A stretch of 64,000 bases of DNA from Mesostigma viride. Taxonomy: Eukaryota; Streptophyta; Mesostigmatophyceae; Mesostigmatales; Mesostigmataceae. The DNA lies in the NCBI GenBank assembly GCA_009746045.1, contig RPFO01000366.1, positions 312,001 to 376,000 of the forward strand, read 5' to 3'. Position numbers and translations under genes: made by a program. Positions 9,389 through 19,200 of this stretch are shown here, piece by piece; position 1 is the stretch's first letter; each line of letters starts with the position of its first letter. The notes below the pieces were generated by a model. The model ran no database searches. It worked only from the letters and a program-made list of their open reading frames with translations, and was not told the origin of the DNA.

Positions 9389-12300
9389 ATGATACACTTT
9401 CGAACTTTGTCTGTAATTGTCGCTTTTCCCAACGATACTCGATTTGCATGGATTTCGTTATGCCGGTCGTCATGGCATGCAGCACGCGAACGGGTGGGAG
9501 TTTTCGCCCTTGCGTCCGGTCGTCCAGGATTCAGTGCAATTAAGTTGAACACCGGGACGAAGCAGCCAACTGGCGCAAAAAGGGTTTTCGGAGATGAGAA
9601 CCAGAATCCAGCGCAGCCTGAAGCCAAGGAAGTCAAGCGGCCGGGAGAATACAAGAAATCAAAGAGGGTTATTGGGGAATATTTCGCTGACAAGGCGTTT
9701 GAAGCGGCTCAGGCGATGACAAAACCCGAGGGGCGGGGGCCGGCTTTCGACCAGATGATTGCTGGCTTTAACTCTAGGGCCGCTGAACTAGGTCACGGGC
9801 TGTATCATGAGGAGGCGAAAAATCTTTACAATCAGGAGCGGATGGCAGAACTGAACAGGTTCTGGGTGGCTCGGATTAACGGCTTTTTTGATGGTCTGAC
9901 CAAAAGCGACCCAGACAGAGACGTCAGGATGGTGCTGATGTCCACGCTTTACTGTGGTGACGACTTGGAGAAGGAGTTTTCGGCCGCGGAGTTGGAGACG
10001 CTGACTGGGATGGACGCCAAGAAGATTCGCGGAATTCGCGCGATTCGAAGGCAGCAGAAGCTGGACTACCTCAGACACGCGCAGGCTCGCCAGGGGCGCC
10101 CTCTGCCGCAATTCGTGATTGACGCGATAGTGGACGCGTGGATGCACGATGATGAGTCGCGCGCCTCCTCCCAGATGAAGGATGTCAAGCGCACTTACAG
10201 CAGGGAGGGTCGTGGCAATCGCGGGGTGCTCGTCGCCGTTGAGGGAGCGCGCTACTACATGACCTCCAAGGAGGACATGTACGATCACTTTCTCGAAAAG
10301 CACGCGTACTGGAACAAAAGGAGTGACCAGTATGATAAGGACGTGGGCATTCACGTGGGCTACACGACCTTCTGCAAATACGCGCCCGATTGCATCAAGG
10401 GCAAGTGGAAGCTAGGAGAGGAACCTGTGCGCGTGTGAGAAGCACGTCACCATGCAGTCGGCCATGGGGGCGTGGACCAAGCACTGCAATGCGAACCACG
10501 GCAAGAACTGCAAGTGTGGCGCGGAGTGTGCGGGATGCTCCAAGTACAGACTGCCGGACGGTACTTGCGGAATGTGGAAAGCCATTCACTCGACGGACTG
10601 GATCAAGCACTTTCACTGCCCGGTGTCCGCCGAGACTGACGGCAGGGATAACGGGCTGCGTGAAGGGGGCGGAATGGGCGGGGGGATGGAAGAGGGGGAG
10701 GGGGAAGATGAATGGCGGGGACGGGACCTGGAAGACCTCGACATTTCTGAGAGGCTGGTGGAGGACGAAGATGGGGTGCCGAGGACGGAGAGGGTTCACC
10801 GCATACTGAAGATGGCGTGTGTGGAGGGGTTCTGTCCTGAGGAATCATGCGGCATCCATAATAACTGGGTGCAGTGTGATCGGGACAAGAATTCCACGGA
10901 GATTCTGAATTGGTTCAAGTTCGAGATGGTGGAGCAGACTGTGACCCGAGGGTGAGGGTGAGTAGATTTCGATTTTATTTCTCCGTTAAAATGTTGTTGA
11001 CTTTTTGTTTTTGTGACCTATAGCTGCAGCGAGACCCTTTGTGAGTTGCAGTTATCTGATCGAAATGCGATTTTATTGCAAATCGAAACTTTTTGCGGAC
11101 CTTTGCGAAACAGGGCGAGACCGATGGCAGGGCGGCGAAGAAGGTGAAGCGGCCCGAGCAAGTCCCAATGAGGTCCACCCCAGCTGAGCTGCGGGACGAG
11201 ATTCTTAAGAGGTGGGACAAGTTCACCGTGCACTGCTTTACGGCCTGGTCGCAGGCGGATACAATCAAGGATCGGGAGAAGAATCTGAGAGAGGGGGACG
11301 TGCTCGTGCACGGCGACTGGGCCGAGAACTACGAGAACAGCAACTACGTCCAACTGCAGTCGCAGTACTTCCACAAGCGCAGCCACATCCTGATGCCCAT
11401 GATCGTGCGTTATCGGCTCAACGGCGAGCTGGAAAAGCGCGTCTTCTTTTTCCTGGGGGATTCCAGTATCAAGCGGGGCGAGCGCGCACTCGTATACGCT
11501 CTTCGCAAGATTCTGGAAACCCTGCGGGTAGAAGTAGGGGTAGAGGTGCGAAACCTGTACATGTGCTCGGACAACTGCGCGGTGCAGTTTAAGTCCAGGT
11601 ACGTGATTAACCAGATTAACGGTCTGCTCATGGGGGATCCCGACCTGCAGGCCTTTGAGTTCCACTACATGGGGGAGCAGCATGGGAAGGGGGAGGTGGA
11701 TGGTCAAGGAGCGAAGTGCAAGTGCGTCTTGAGGGAAATGCAGAGGATTCCCGAAAACCAGCACATACTTGAGACCCACCAGCTAGTCGCCTACTTGAAC
11801 CAGAACTGGCAGGGCGGCAAGACATCGAGCAGGGAGTCGGCCCGCGCGCGGGCCGAGAACGTCACTCGCCACTTCTTCCTTTTACCCCCGGTACGGAATT
11901 TTGTGTTATTTCAGGTTTTAAGACGTCAACTGCCGATGTTCTACAAAAATTCAAACCCAATAAAGGTATCTCTGCAGAGAGACCCTATATACTGTCAATG
12001 GGTTGCTTTTCTTTTAGGTATGAAATTTCGCTTGTTCTATCGGTATGAAGGGGTCTCTCTGCAGCTATACCCTGTGTCGAATTTCGATCACTTGATATCT
12101 TGTCGTACGTTGTTATTATGATTCGAATGGGGTCTCTCTGCAGCTATACCCTGTGTCGAATTTTGATGACTGTATGTCTTGTCGTTAATTTTTTTTTGTA
12201 AGGGGTCTCTCTGCAGCTATACCCTGTTTTATTGATTTTTGGTCAATTTTGCTAACTTGAACGGTATTCTTTTTGTCCTAACTATTTGATGACAGGACGT

Positions 12301-13042
12301 CGAGTCCGGCCGACGCGCGGAGGTGGAGGAGGTGCCTGGCATCAAGCAGGCGCATTGGTGGCGACTGGACAAGTCCGACCCTGGCCTTTTGATGATTAGG
12401 CGCTATTCCTGCTACTGTCCGCCCTGTTTGGCTGGGCGGTTAGAGGGATGTCTAAGCGAGTGGTCGTTTATCATCGAGTTCAATGATGCAGGAAGCTCGA
12501 TGAAAACTGTCCGTTTGCTGCCACCGAGCCAGCCCAACCCTCCGGTTCGCATGTTGACGCGGGGGGAGCAGCTGAAGGACAAGCGGGAGGCGATGGGCCG
12601 GCAGATGAGACTCCACGACTTTGTGGCAGTTCCATCGGACAAGGACACGGATCACGATCCCATCCACCCGTTCTGGTTGGCTGAGGTTGTAAGCGAAGCC
12701 GGGCCGATCGTGTTAGACAAGAACTTCGAGAGGTGGGTCGAGGGCCGGAACGGACGGGAGAAGGAGCTGTTCCTCGCCGGGAATGGCATTCTTCCCGTTC
12801 GGATTTGGAAGCGGGATAAGCATGACCCCCTGCATTTCACGCTCAACGTTGAAGATTGGCCACCGTCACGCCAGCCCGAGCTTGTGAATTGCTATCTCTG
12901 CGTCGCTCCGGCTCTCCGGCTAGAAGCACGCGTGCGCAGCGACGGAATGTGTGCCGACATCAGGATGAGCAAGGAGCTCGACAAGTGGCTTACTGCGCTG
13001 GTGATCAAGGATGAAGCCCCGGAGGGGCCGGCACCGACTTAA
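9389..13042 (+). CDS. Spliced transposase-like protein with HGKG...DG signature
   Basis: Three coding blocks. Block 1 runs from about 9389 to 10951; the frame steps by one near 10410, where the ORF ending at 10438 gives way to a frame reading CACEKHVTM and a Cys/His-rich part (CKCGAECAGCSK). Block 2 is about 11131-11890. Block 3 is 12296-13042, ending APT-stop. Splice signals: donor near 10952 with acceptor near 11130 (keeps frame), and donor GTACGG at 11891 with acceptor ACAG at 12295, phase 0 on both sides. Block 2 reads GDWAENYENSN, FFLGDSS, MCSDNCAVQFKSRY and EQHGKGEVDGQGAKCK; block 3 has MIRRYSCYCPPC. This order (GDxAENY, SDxCxxQ(F/Y)KS, HGKxxxDGxG, then CxC) is one I know from uncharacterised, often multicopy proteins of invertebrate genomes, probably transposon-encoded with acidic catalytic residues; that assignment is from memory. 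The true start is uncertain; strong coding character begins near 9540. Confidence 0.65.
11015..11037. repeat. Palindrome-family copy in first intron of transposase-like gene
   Basis: GACCTATAGCTGCAGCGAGA followed by CCC: same core and right arm as the other copies, with a diverged left arm. Confidence 0.7.
11965..12224. repeat. Four palindrome copies, three in a ~76-bp tandem repeat, in second intron
   Basis: Copies at 11965-11985, 12051-12072, 12130-12151 and 12203-12224. The last three read GGGTCTCTCTGCAGCTATAC plus CC, followed by CTGTGTCGAATTT in two cases and by CTGTTTTATTGATTTTT in the last. Spacing is 79 and 73 bp, so the intron has expanded by short tandem duplication of palindrome plus flank. 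Confidence 0.85.
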
Positions 13043-13333
13043 ACAAGAAATTGGGGTCTCGCTGCGGGTATAGACGACGCCCTAGTTTCGGCTCGTATTA
13101 TATCTTTAGAGTGGGGCTTCAGTAGGGTGTAAAAAGGTGCCCGCATATATACAATATATTTTTTGAGATCTTTCTGTGGTCAAGTTTAAGGGTAGTTGAT
13201 AATTTTTTGCGGCCTTCAATTAACAGTTATTTTTTACTGCAACATAATTTTATGCTGTATATTTAAATAATGATAAGGATTTCGATATTTTTTTGCACAA
13301 TCTATTCGACATTTGTTTCTGCAAATGTCGAGA
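13043..13333. other. No gene seen; one degenerate palindrome copy
   Basis: GGGGTCTCGCTGCGGGTATA at about 13053 is a broken copy of the palindrome. The rest is AT-rich spacer. Confidence 0.4.
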
Positions 13334-13548
13334 ATTTATTGCTCCACCCCCACAAAAAAAATCGTTCCGGAACTGTTCGAAGAGAATAGCAATGACAGGA
13401 TTCGAACCCGGGTCCACATTGATGTTCGGAGTGAGGTAGGCCAGCCACCATGTTCCGCACTCAAATCTGGCTCGGGTCCGATCCCTTGCAGTGCTCTTCG
13501 CTTCGAACAGCTCCGGAACAAGTTTTTTGTGGGGTTGGAGCAATAAAT
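13334..13548. repeat. 215-bp foldback element with tRNA-like B boxes in both arms
   Basis: The left arm starts ATTTATTGCTCCACCCCCAC and the right arm ends with the near-exact reverse complement (to AGCAATAAAT at 13548). The arms share TTCCGGA, CTGTTCGAAG and more, to near the centre at about 13440. Each arm holds a Pol III B-box-like sequence: GGTTCGAATCC on the minus strand near 13398-13408, and GGTCCGATCCC on the plus strand near 13475-13486. The minus-strand stretch has a partial T-arm, but no anticodon arm or acceptor stem can be built, so this is a tRNA-derived inverted element, not a tRNA gene. Confidence 0.6.
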
Positions 13549-13620
13549 ACTTATTTGCCGGGCGCAGTTGTCATTCCGCCTAGTACAATTGCGTCACTAG
13601 TACAATTTTTGTCTGGGTAC

Positions 13621-14354
13621 TGTAACAGTATTTTATGACAGTGTGCATACTGTTACATCCAAGTGGACGGGAACTTGGAGTTGAGAGTTCAGTGTAACTG
13701 GCTGAATTCAGCGTACGGCCAAAGCGTGATGATTCCTGGCCTGACTTGACTTTTGAGGCTTATGCGTAGAGTATCTTCCAATGGTTCTTTATGAGTGAGC
13801 CCTTTAAGGGTACGGGACAGTACCTTGGAATCTATTGTAATCTGGCTGGAATCTGACTGACGTCAGTTGAGTATCCTTCTTACGTTAGGAGCGTGAAGTA
13901 TGGCTAGAGGACAACCTTACCTTTTGGTCTGAATGGTGATTGGCTAGTGTCCTTTGGATTGCGTTGGAGACATGAGGCCCGTGAGAACAAATGCGCCGTC
14001 TGTGTGTCTCCATAGCCAGTTGCCTCTCACCCAACATGTGAAGTTATTCTCATAACCGAACATTCTCATTTCAGGCCCTGTTATTGGACAGTCATAACCA
14101 GTAGACAGGAAGTCTTGTGTCAGCACGAGCAAGCAAGGAGACTCCCGACCAAAAGGGGTCCACAGCTCCTTACCGCGTAAGTACCGTCTTGTAGGAATCT
14201 CCTCTAGACGGGAACCAACCAAGCTCAGTGACTCCTAGAGAATATCCGGAGTTCTCCAAGTTCTGAGGAGTTTGCCAGTCAGTTCCGCTACAATAAGCAA
14301 GAGGTAAAAGATCTTATTCCATTGAAACAGAATCGACCATTTTATTCTGTTACA
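13621..14354 (+). repeat. 5' LTR
   Basis: 734 bp, starting TGTAACAG and ending CTGTTACA, an 8-bp terminal inverted repeat that includes the usual TG...CA. It differs from the 3' LTR at only three positions (near 13806, 14051 and 14217). Confidence 0.97.
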
Positions 14355-14355
14355 T

Positions 14356-14367
14356 TGGTATCGGAGG
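14356..14367 (+). other. Primer-binding site, initiator-Met tRNA type
   Basis: TGGTATCGGAGG begins two bases after the 5' LTR. It matches the common plant iMet PBS TGGTATCAGAGC at 10 of 12 positions, recalled from memory. Confidence 0.7.
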
Positions 14368-14577
14368 TTTGACCTCTGAACTGACTTGGCAAGATTGGGA
14401 CGAGTTCCGTGTACTGACTCTATCAGTATGCATTGCAACACACACATCCCCGCACCCCGCGACGAACGAGCGAGGAAGACTCTTATTTCAGGAACAAGAG
14501 TCTTCCCAAGACTCTAGTGTCTTCGCGTAAAGACACAACGTCAAGGTTAGCATTAAAAAAAAAAATAATAAAAAAGA

Positions 14578-15180
14578 ATGATGTCGGCACTTTCTCCTTC
14601 TGAGTCGACTGCCCACCATTCACCAAACCCTGATGGACGGGCCATTGGTTCTAGTTCTCTCTCGAAACCCCCTGAATTTTCTGATTTTGTTCTTCGACGT
14701 ATGCAGACCATGTCTCAGTCTACGCAGGTAGACATTCCTAATGATGCTGCGTCTGTGGCAGATCAGAAACTGGTCACTGTCGACCTCAAGACACAACTGG
14801 AGACGCTTCTGGAGAGTCAGCCGACGACTTTACTTACAACTCCTGTTTCGGCATCTGTTACTCTTGGACGAGAGGACACTAAGGTGGCTACCTCTCCTCG
14901 TCAGGGGAAGCTCTTTCTTTTGGAAGAGCACATGAAGGCCCTCAGTCAAGGCCTCGACACACTCATGGCTGAACGCTCTCATTTACAGTCACGCATTGTC
15001 GAATTGCAGATGTCACTTTCCCAACAGTCGTCGGTGACCAAGCTGTCAGCCCCAGCTGTTTCTCAGGCGACACGTATAGAAGAAGCGGCGACTACTGCCG
15101 CCTCATCAGTAACTACAGACCCGATGTCACGCCTCTTGCATGTGCCCGGTATATTGCCTGTGACGCCCGCACCGTCTTAG
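14578..15180 (+). CDS. gag: Gag N-terminal part (200 residues)
   Basis: Opens with ATG ATG at 14578, after an A-rich leader, and ends at TAG 15178-15180. The protein is Ser/Thr/Pro-rich, with a stretch of likely coiled coil around residues 115-155 (LLEEHMKALSQGLDTLM). It is followed without a gap by the capsid-like frame, which is open from 15164 and overlaps it by about 14 bases in the +1 frame. Either a single-base indel has split one gag gene or a +1 shift joins the two. Amino-terminal regions of this kind are poorly conserved, so the assignment rests on position. Confidence 0.7.
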   Translation: MMSALSPSESTAHHSPNPDGRAIGSSSLSKPPEFSDFVLRRMQTMSQSTQVDIPNDAASVADQKLVTVDLKTQLETLLESQPTTLLTTPVSASVTLGREDTKVATSPRQGKLFLLEEHMKALSQGLDTLMAERSHLQSRIVELQMSLSQQSSVTKLSAPAVSQATRIEEAATTAASSVTTDPMSRLLHVPGILPVTPAPS

Positions 15181-16297
15181 TACTAACCCCACTGATGATA
15201 CTCGTCGTGGTGATGACCGTGTTCCTGCATACCCTCGCATGGACAATCTCCCTCGTCTGCACCTTACTAATCTCACACCTCTCACTTTCAAGGTGTGGAA
15301 GCGTGCTGTGACAGAACTCTTCTTTATCTGGGAGACTAACTATGGCAAAGCCGGTCACAAGATTCCCTTTCAGATCAAGGTCCTTCTCGTCAAACAGACG
15401 ATGTCTGAAGCTGCTCGCAACAGATTTGAACGCATGCTTGAGCAGGCTGTGTCTGAATTCACAGACATGGATGTCTTGTTGAATGCTTACCAGGTCGCCC
15501 TCCTTCCACAGGACCAACTGCGTCTTGACAGGGAAGCGTTCGAGAACTACACACAAGAGGGTCTGTCTCTGCGTGAGTACTACGAGGGCTGGAGCGACTT
15601 GAAGGCCAAGGTCTATGACTGCGACCGCAATGAGGCCAAATACAGGTTCTATTATGGTCTGGCCCCCTCCGTCAGAGAAGAATTGGACAAGAACTTCGCT
15701 GCTGTCCCCATGCAGGATTGGAAACTGGAAGAGATGCAACGCTATGTGCTCACTCTGTGCCGTGTGAAAGCTCTTGCAGGCAAGTGGACGTCAAACAAGC
15801 CAGCAGGCAAGAATCTGCCCCTCAACAGCAATGAGCCAGATTTTCCCCCTGAGCTGAACGCCAATAACACTGACAACGCTTGTTACGTGTGTGGAGAACA
15901 GGGTCACTTTGCCAAAGAGTGTAGGAAGAGGAACATGTTTCCTTCAGACACTCGTGGCCCTCTGGGGTCTCTCTCTCACAAGAGACCTGACCAACTGCCA
16001 CCTGGGGTTATTCAGACCCCACACCATCAGCAGCCTGGGTTCACACCCAACTTCCAGAGACGTCCCAGGGATGACCGTAAACCTGGACACCCTTCTAACT
16101 CACGTTTTGACCGTCACCCACGTGCAGGCCGGCCTGAAGGCAGAAGGGACCGGACTGCTAGACTGCTCAATGCTATCACTCAAATCATGGATGAGTCTTC
16201 CTCTGACCACAGTGATGCAGGAGAAGACTCTCTCTCTTCAGGCTCACAGACCCCTGTGGATGTCCCACCCCACACCCCTGAGCCTTCAAAAAACTGA
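15164..16297 (+). CDS. gag: Gag capsid and nucleocapsid with CCHC zinc knuckle
   Basis: The frame is open from 15164 (first ATG 15239) to TGA at 16295-16297. The N-terminal half has the helical Gag character of Ty3/gypsy capsids (LTFKVWKRAVTELFFIW, LREYYEGWSDLKAKVYD). Near residue 220 lies CYVCGEQGHFAKEC, a CX2CX4HX4C knuckle that packages RNA, followed by a basic Pro/Arg-rich tail. The last sense codons before the stop form A-AAA-AAC, a canonical -1 slippery heptamer (16288-16294), and pol is open in exactly the -1 frame. Confidence 0.93.
   Translation, partial: RPHRLSTNPTDDTRRGDDRVPAYPRMDNLPRLHLTNLTPLTFKVWKRAVTELFFIWETNYGKAGHKIPFQIKVLLVKQTMSEAARNRFERMLEQAVSEFTDMDVLLNAYQVALLPQDQLRLDREAFENYTQEGLSLREYYEGWSDLKAKVYDCDRNEAKYRFYYGLAPSVREELDKNFAAVPMQDWKLEEMQRYVLTLCRVKALAGKWTSNKPAGKNLPLNSNEPDFPPELNANNTDNACYVCGEQGHFAKECRKRNMFPSDTRGPLGSLSHKRPDQLPPGVIQTPHHQQPGFTPNFQRRPRDDRKPGHPSNSRFDRHPRAGRPEGRRDRTARLLNAITQIMDESSSDHSDAGEDSLSSGSQTPVDVPPHTPEPSKN
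16288..16294 (+). promoter_or_regulatory. -1 ribosomal frameshift slippery heptamer at gag-pol junction
   Basis: In the gag frame the codons are TCA AAA AAC TGA; the heptamer A AAA AAC fits X XXY YYZ. Slipping back one base reads CTG AGT GCA from 16294 into the open pol frame, bypassing the stop. Gag would then be made in excess over Gag-Pol. Confidence 0.75.
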
Positions 16298-19200
16298 GTG
16301 CAGGGCAACTGCAAGATGTTTCCGGCAACTGCATCACTACACCTGGACTGGAGCTTCCTCTCAACTGTCTTCCTAAAAGACGTACTTCCCCTGAGGAGGA
16401 GTTTTCTGTCAACAGTCTTCCAGTAAGACGTACCGGTGTAGAGCCCACCCCGCCTGTGAAGAGTGAGTTATTACGTTACAAAGCTAGGCTGTGCAGCCAT
16501 GATAGTCTTAAGGCACCTCCTGTTTTCATGTGCCTTATAGACTCAGGAGCAGGCAGTAATTTTGTATCTGCCTCCTTTGTGGCCATGTGCCAGCTGCCTA
16601 TCCTTCCTCACTCTTCCTCAGTTGGAGTCATCTATTCAGATGGCAGGCGTGCAGAGTCTCCTGGTTATGTTGATCTCTTCTTTAGAGTCAACTCTTTGCA
16701 GACTATGAGGGTGCAGGCTGATGTCATTCCTTTGACAGCTGCCGATGTCATCTTAGGTATGCCCTGGCTCATAGAGCATGAACCACAGATAGCATGGAGT
16801 AAGCAATCTGTTCATTTCAGGGATGGTTGTACCTGGAGCAGTTTGTCAACTGTCGGTAATGGACGTGGGTCTGCCAGTACTCAATGCTGTTCCCTGATGC
16901 AGGCTGTGAATGGCCCCTCTGTCCCTACCCCTAGGAGTAGGAGTAGAAATCTTCTATCAGGTAGACGCATCATATCTGCTCGACAGCTCAAGAAGTATAT
17001 GAGGACACATCCCAATGCTCCCTTGTATTTCTTGAAGCCTGAGCAGCTAGTAGATAGTATTTCTTCTTTAGGTGGTCATGAGCTTAATGCGGTATCTATG
17101 GAGCTCACTCCTGAAGAGGTTAGCAGACATAGTGTTTTGCTAGATCAGTATGCTAGCATCTTTGAAGAAAAGATGCCCACCTATCCTCCAGAAGGTCCCA
17201 TCGTTCATAGGATCCAGTTGGAGCCTGGCAGCAAGCCTCCATTCTCTCCCATGTATAGAATGGGTCCCGCTGAAATGGCAGAACTGAAGACAATTCTCAT
17301 CGGTCTTCTAGAGGCTGGCCTCATCCTCCCAGCCAATAGTCCCTTTAGTTCTGGGTGTTTACTAGTTCCTAAACATGATGGTGGTTGGAGGTTGTGTATA
17401 GACTTGAGAGCTGGTCTCAACAAGATTACGGTCAAGTCTAAATACCCACTTCCTAGAATAGATGAGTTACTAGAGCGTACAGCCGGTGCTAAGTATTTTA
17501 CTAAGCTTGATCTGCGACATGCTTTCTGGCAGATCAAGATAGCACCGGAAGACATCCATAAAACAGCATTCACTACTCCATGGGGTCAATATCAATGGAC
17601 AGTGATGCCAATGGGTGCTAGTAACTCACCTGCCACCATGCAGATGTACGTGAACAGTTTGTTTGGTCATATGACTGGGAATGGTCTGCCGCAGATTTCT
17701 CCGGATCTGAAGAATCATGCTTTTAGTGACTTTCCCTTTCAGTATGACAAGTCCAGAAAACTGCACAGGACTTGCTGTGTGGTTTATTTGGATGACATCT
17801 TGATCTTCTCACAGACGTTTGAAGATCATCTGGAGGATGTGGAGGAGGCATTGAAGGTCTTGCAAGAAAGGCACCTGTCGGTGAAGCGGTCTAAGGTAGA
17901 GTGGGGCCATCAAGTTCAGTTCCTGGGCTACGTGCTAGGAGCCAATGGTCTCTCTCCTGACCCTTCTAAGGTGGCCTCTATTGCTCAGTGGCCTGTACCT
18001 AAGACAGTCAGTGAGGTGAAGTCTTTTCTTGGACTAGTGGGCTGGTATAGACGTTTTATCCCTCAGATGGCGTCTATCACGTTACCTTTGGTAGCCCTTC
18101 TCAAGAAAGACTCTCAATTCTCCTGGTCTGAGCAGTGTCAGACTGCATTTGACACTCTCAAGCAGAAACTTATCTCTGCACCTGTCTTGGTTGGCCCCGA
18201 TCCCTCCCTTCCTTACCAGGTTAGGTCTGACGCCTCACAAGGCGCCATAGGAGCAGTTTTGACTCAGGATCATGGCAATGGTCCTCAGCCAGTAGAATAT
18301 ACGTCTAGAACCATGATCCCGGCAGAACGAAACTACCCTGTTCATGAACAGGAACTGTTGGGATTGGTGTGGGCCTGTCACCACTGGAGACACCTTCTCT
18401 TAGGTGCTCAGTTCTCTGTAGAGAGTGCAGCTAGGAATGATAAGGGTGACACCTCCATTACCCTTATGACTGATCATAAACCTCTCATTCATGTGTTGAG
18501 TCAGACTAAGCTCAGCAAGAGGATGATGGGTTGGTTAGAGTTCCTTGGGCAGTTCTCACCCTTCGAAGTCACCTATGTCAAGGGTACAGAGAATGTGGTG
18601 CCAGATGCTCTCTCTAGACGTCCCGATTATTTAGAAGAGTTCTTTAGGACCGTAGGATGTGCTGCCACGCACAAAGATCTTTCTGATGAAGTGATAGACA
18701 AGAGTACAGTTCCATCTAGGTGGGTTACTGGAGATATAGAGAAGGATACTCCTCTTCCTCTGTCTCCAGTGGGTCCGGACACCCCCTTGGTTCTGCCTAA
18801 TCCCTTGTCTATCTCTCTGATGAATGTTCTTAAGGATTTTACCAAAACTGAGGAGCTGGCTACCCAAGCCATCCGGCAGGGTGAATTTGGGAATCGACCT
18901 GTAGAGTACCAAGATGGTATTCTATATGTCCATACTCAGGACAAGTTGGGCAACGTGACTCGCAAAATCTATGTGCCTAAACTTGCTGTTCCCACGGTGT
19001 TGCATTGCTTTCATGATGACATCACTTGTGCTCACCCTGGTGTGGAAAAACTTCGAGTACAGGTCCAGAAGAGATTCTGGTGGCCTGGTCTCCTCCATGA
19101 CATTCAATCATATGTGCAGAGTTGTGACTCCTGTCAGCGAATGAAGGCTAGAAACCATGCTAAGCCTGAGTTCCCTATGGCTATGCCCATTCCCCTCAGA

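Noticed and set aside
13391-13425. tRNA gene suggested by GGTTCGAATCC
   Set aside because: Only a T-arm-like part is present. No acceptor stem or anticodon arm can be formed, and the sequence lies in a foldback element.
13944-14222. 92-codon ORF repeated at 22844-23122
   Set aside because: It is LTR sequence present in both LTRs. Open frames in LTRs are common and this one has no recognised domain.
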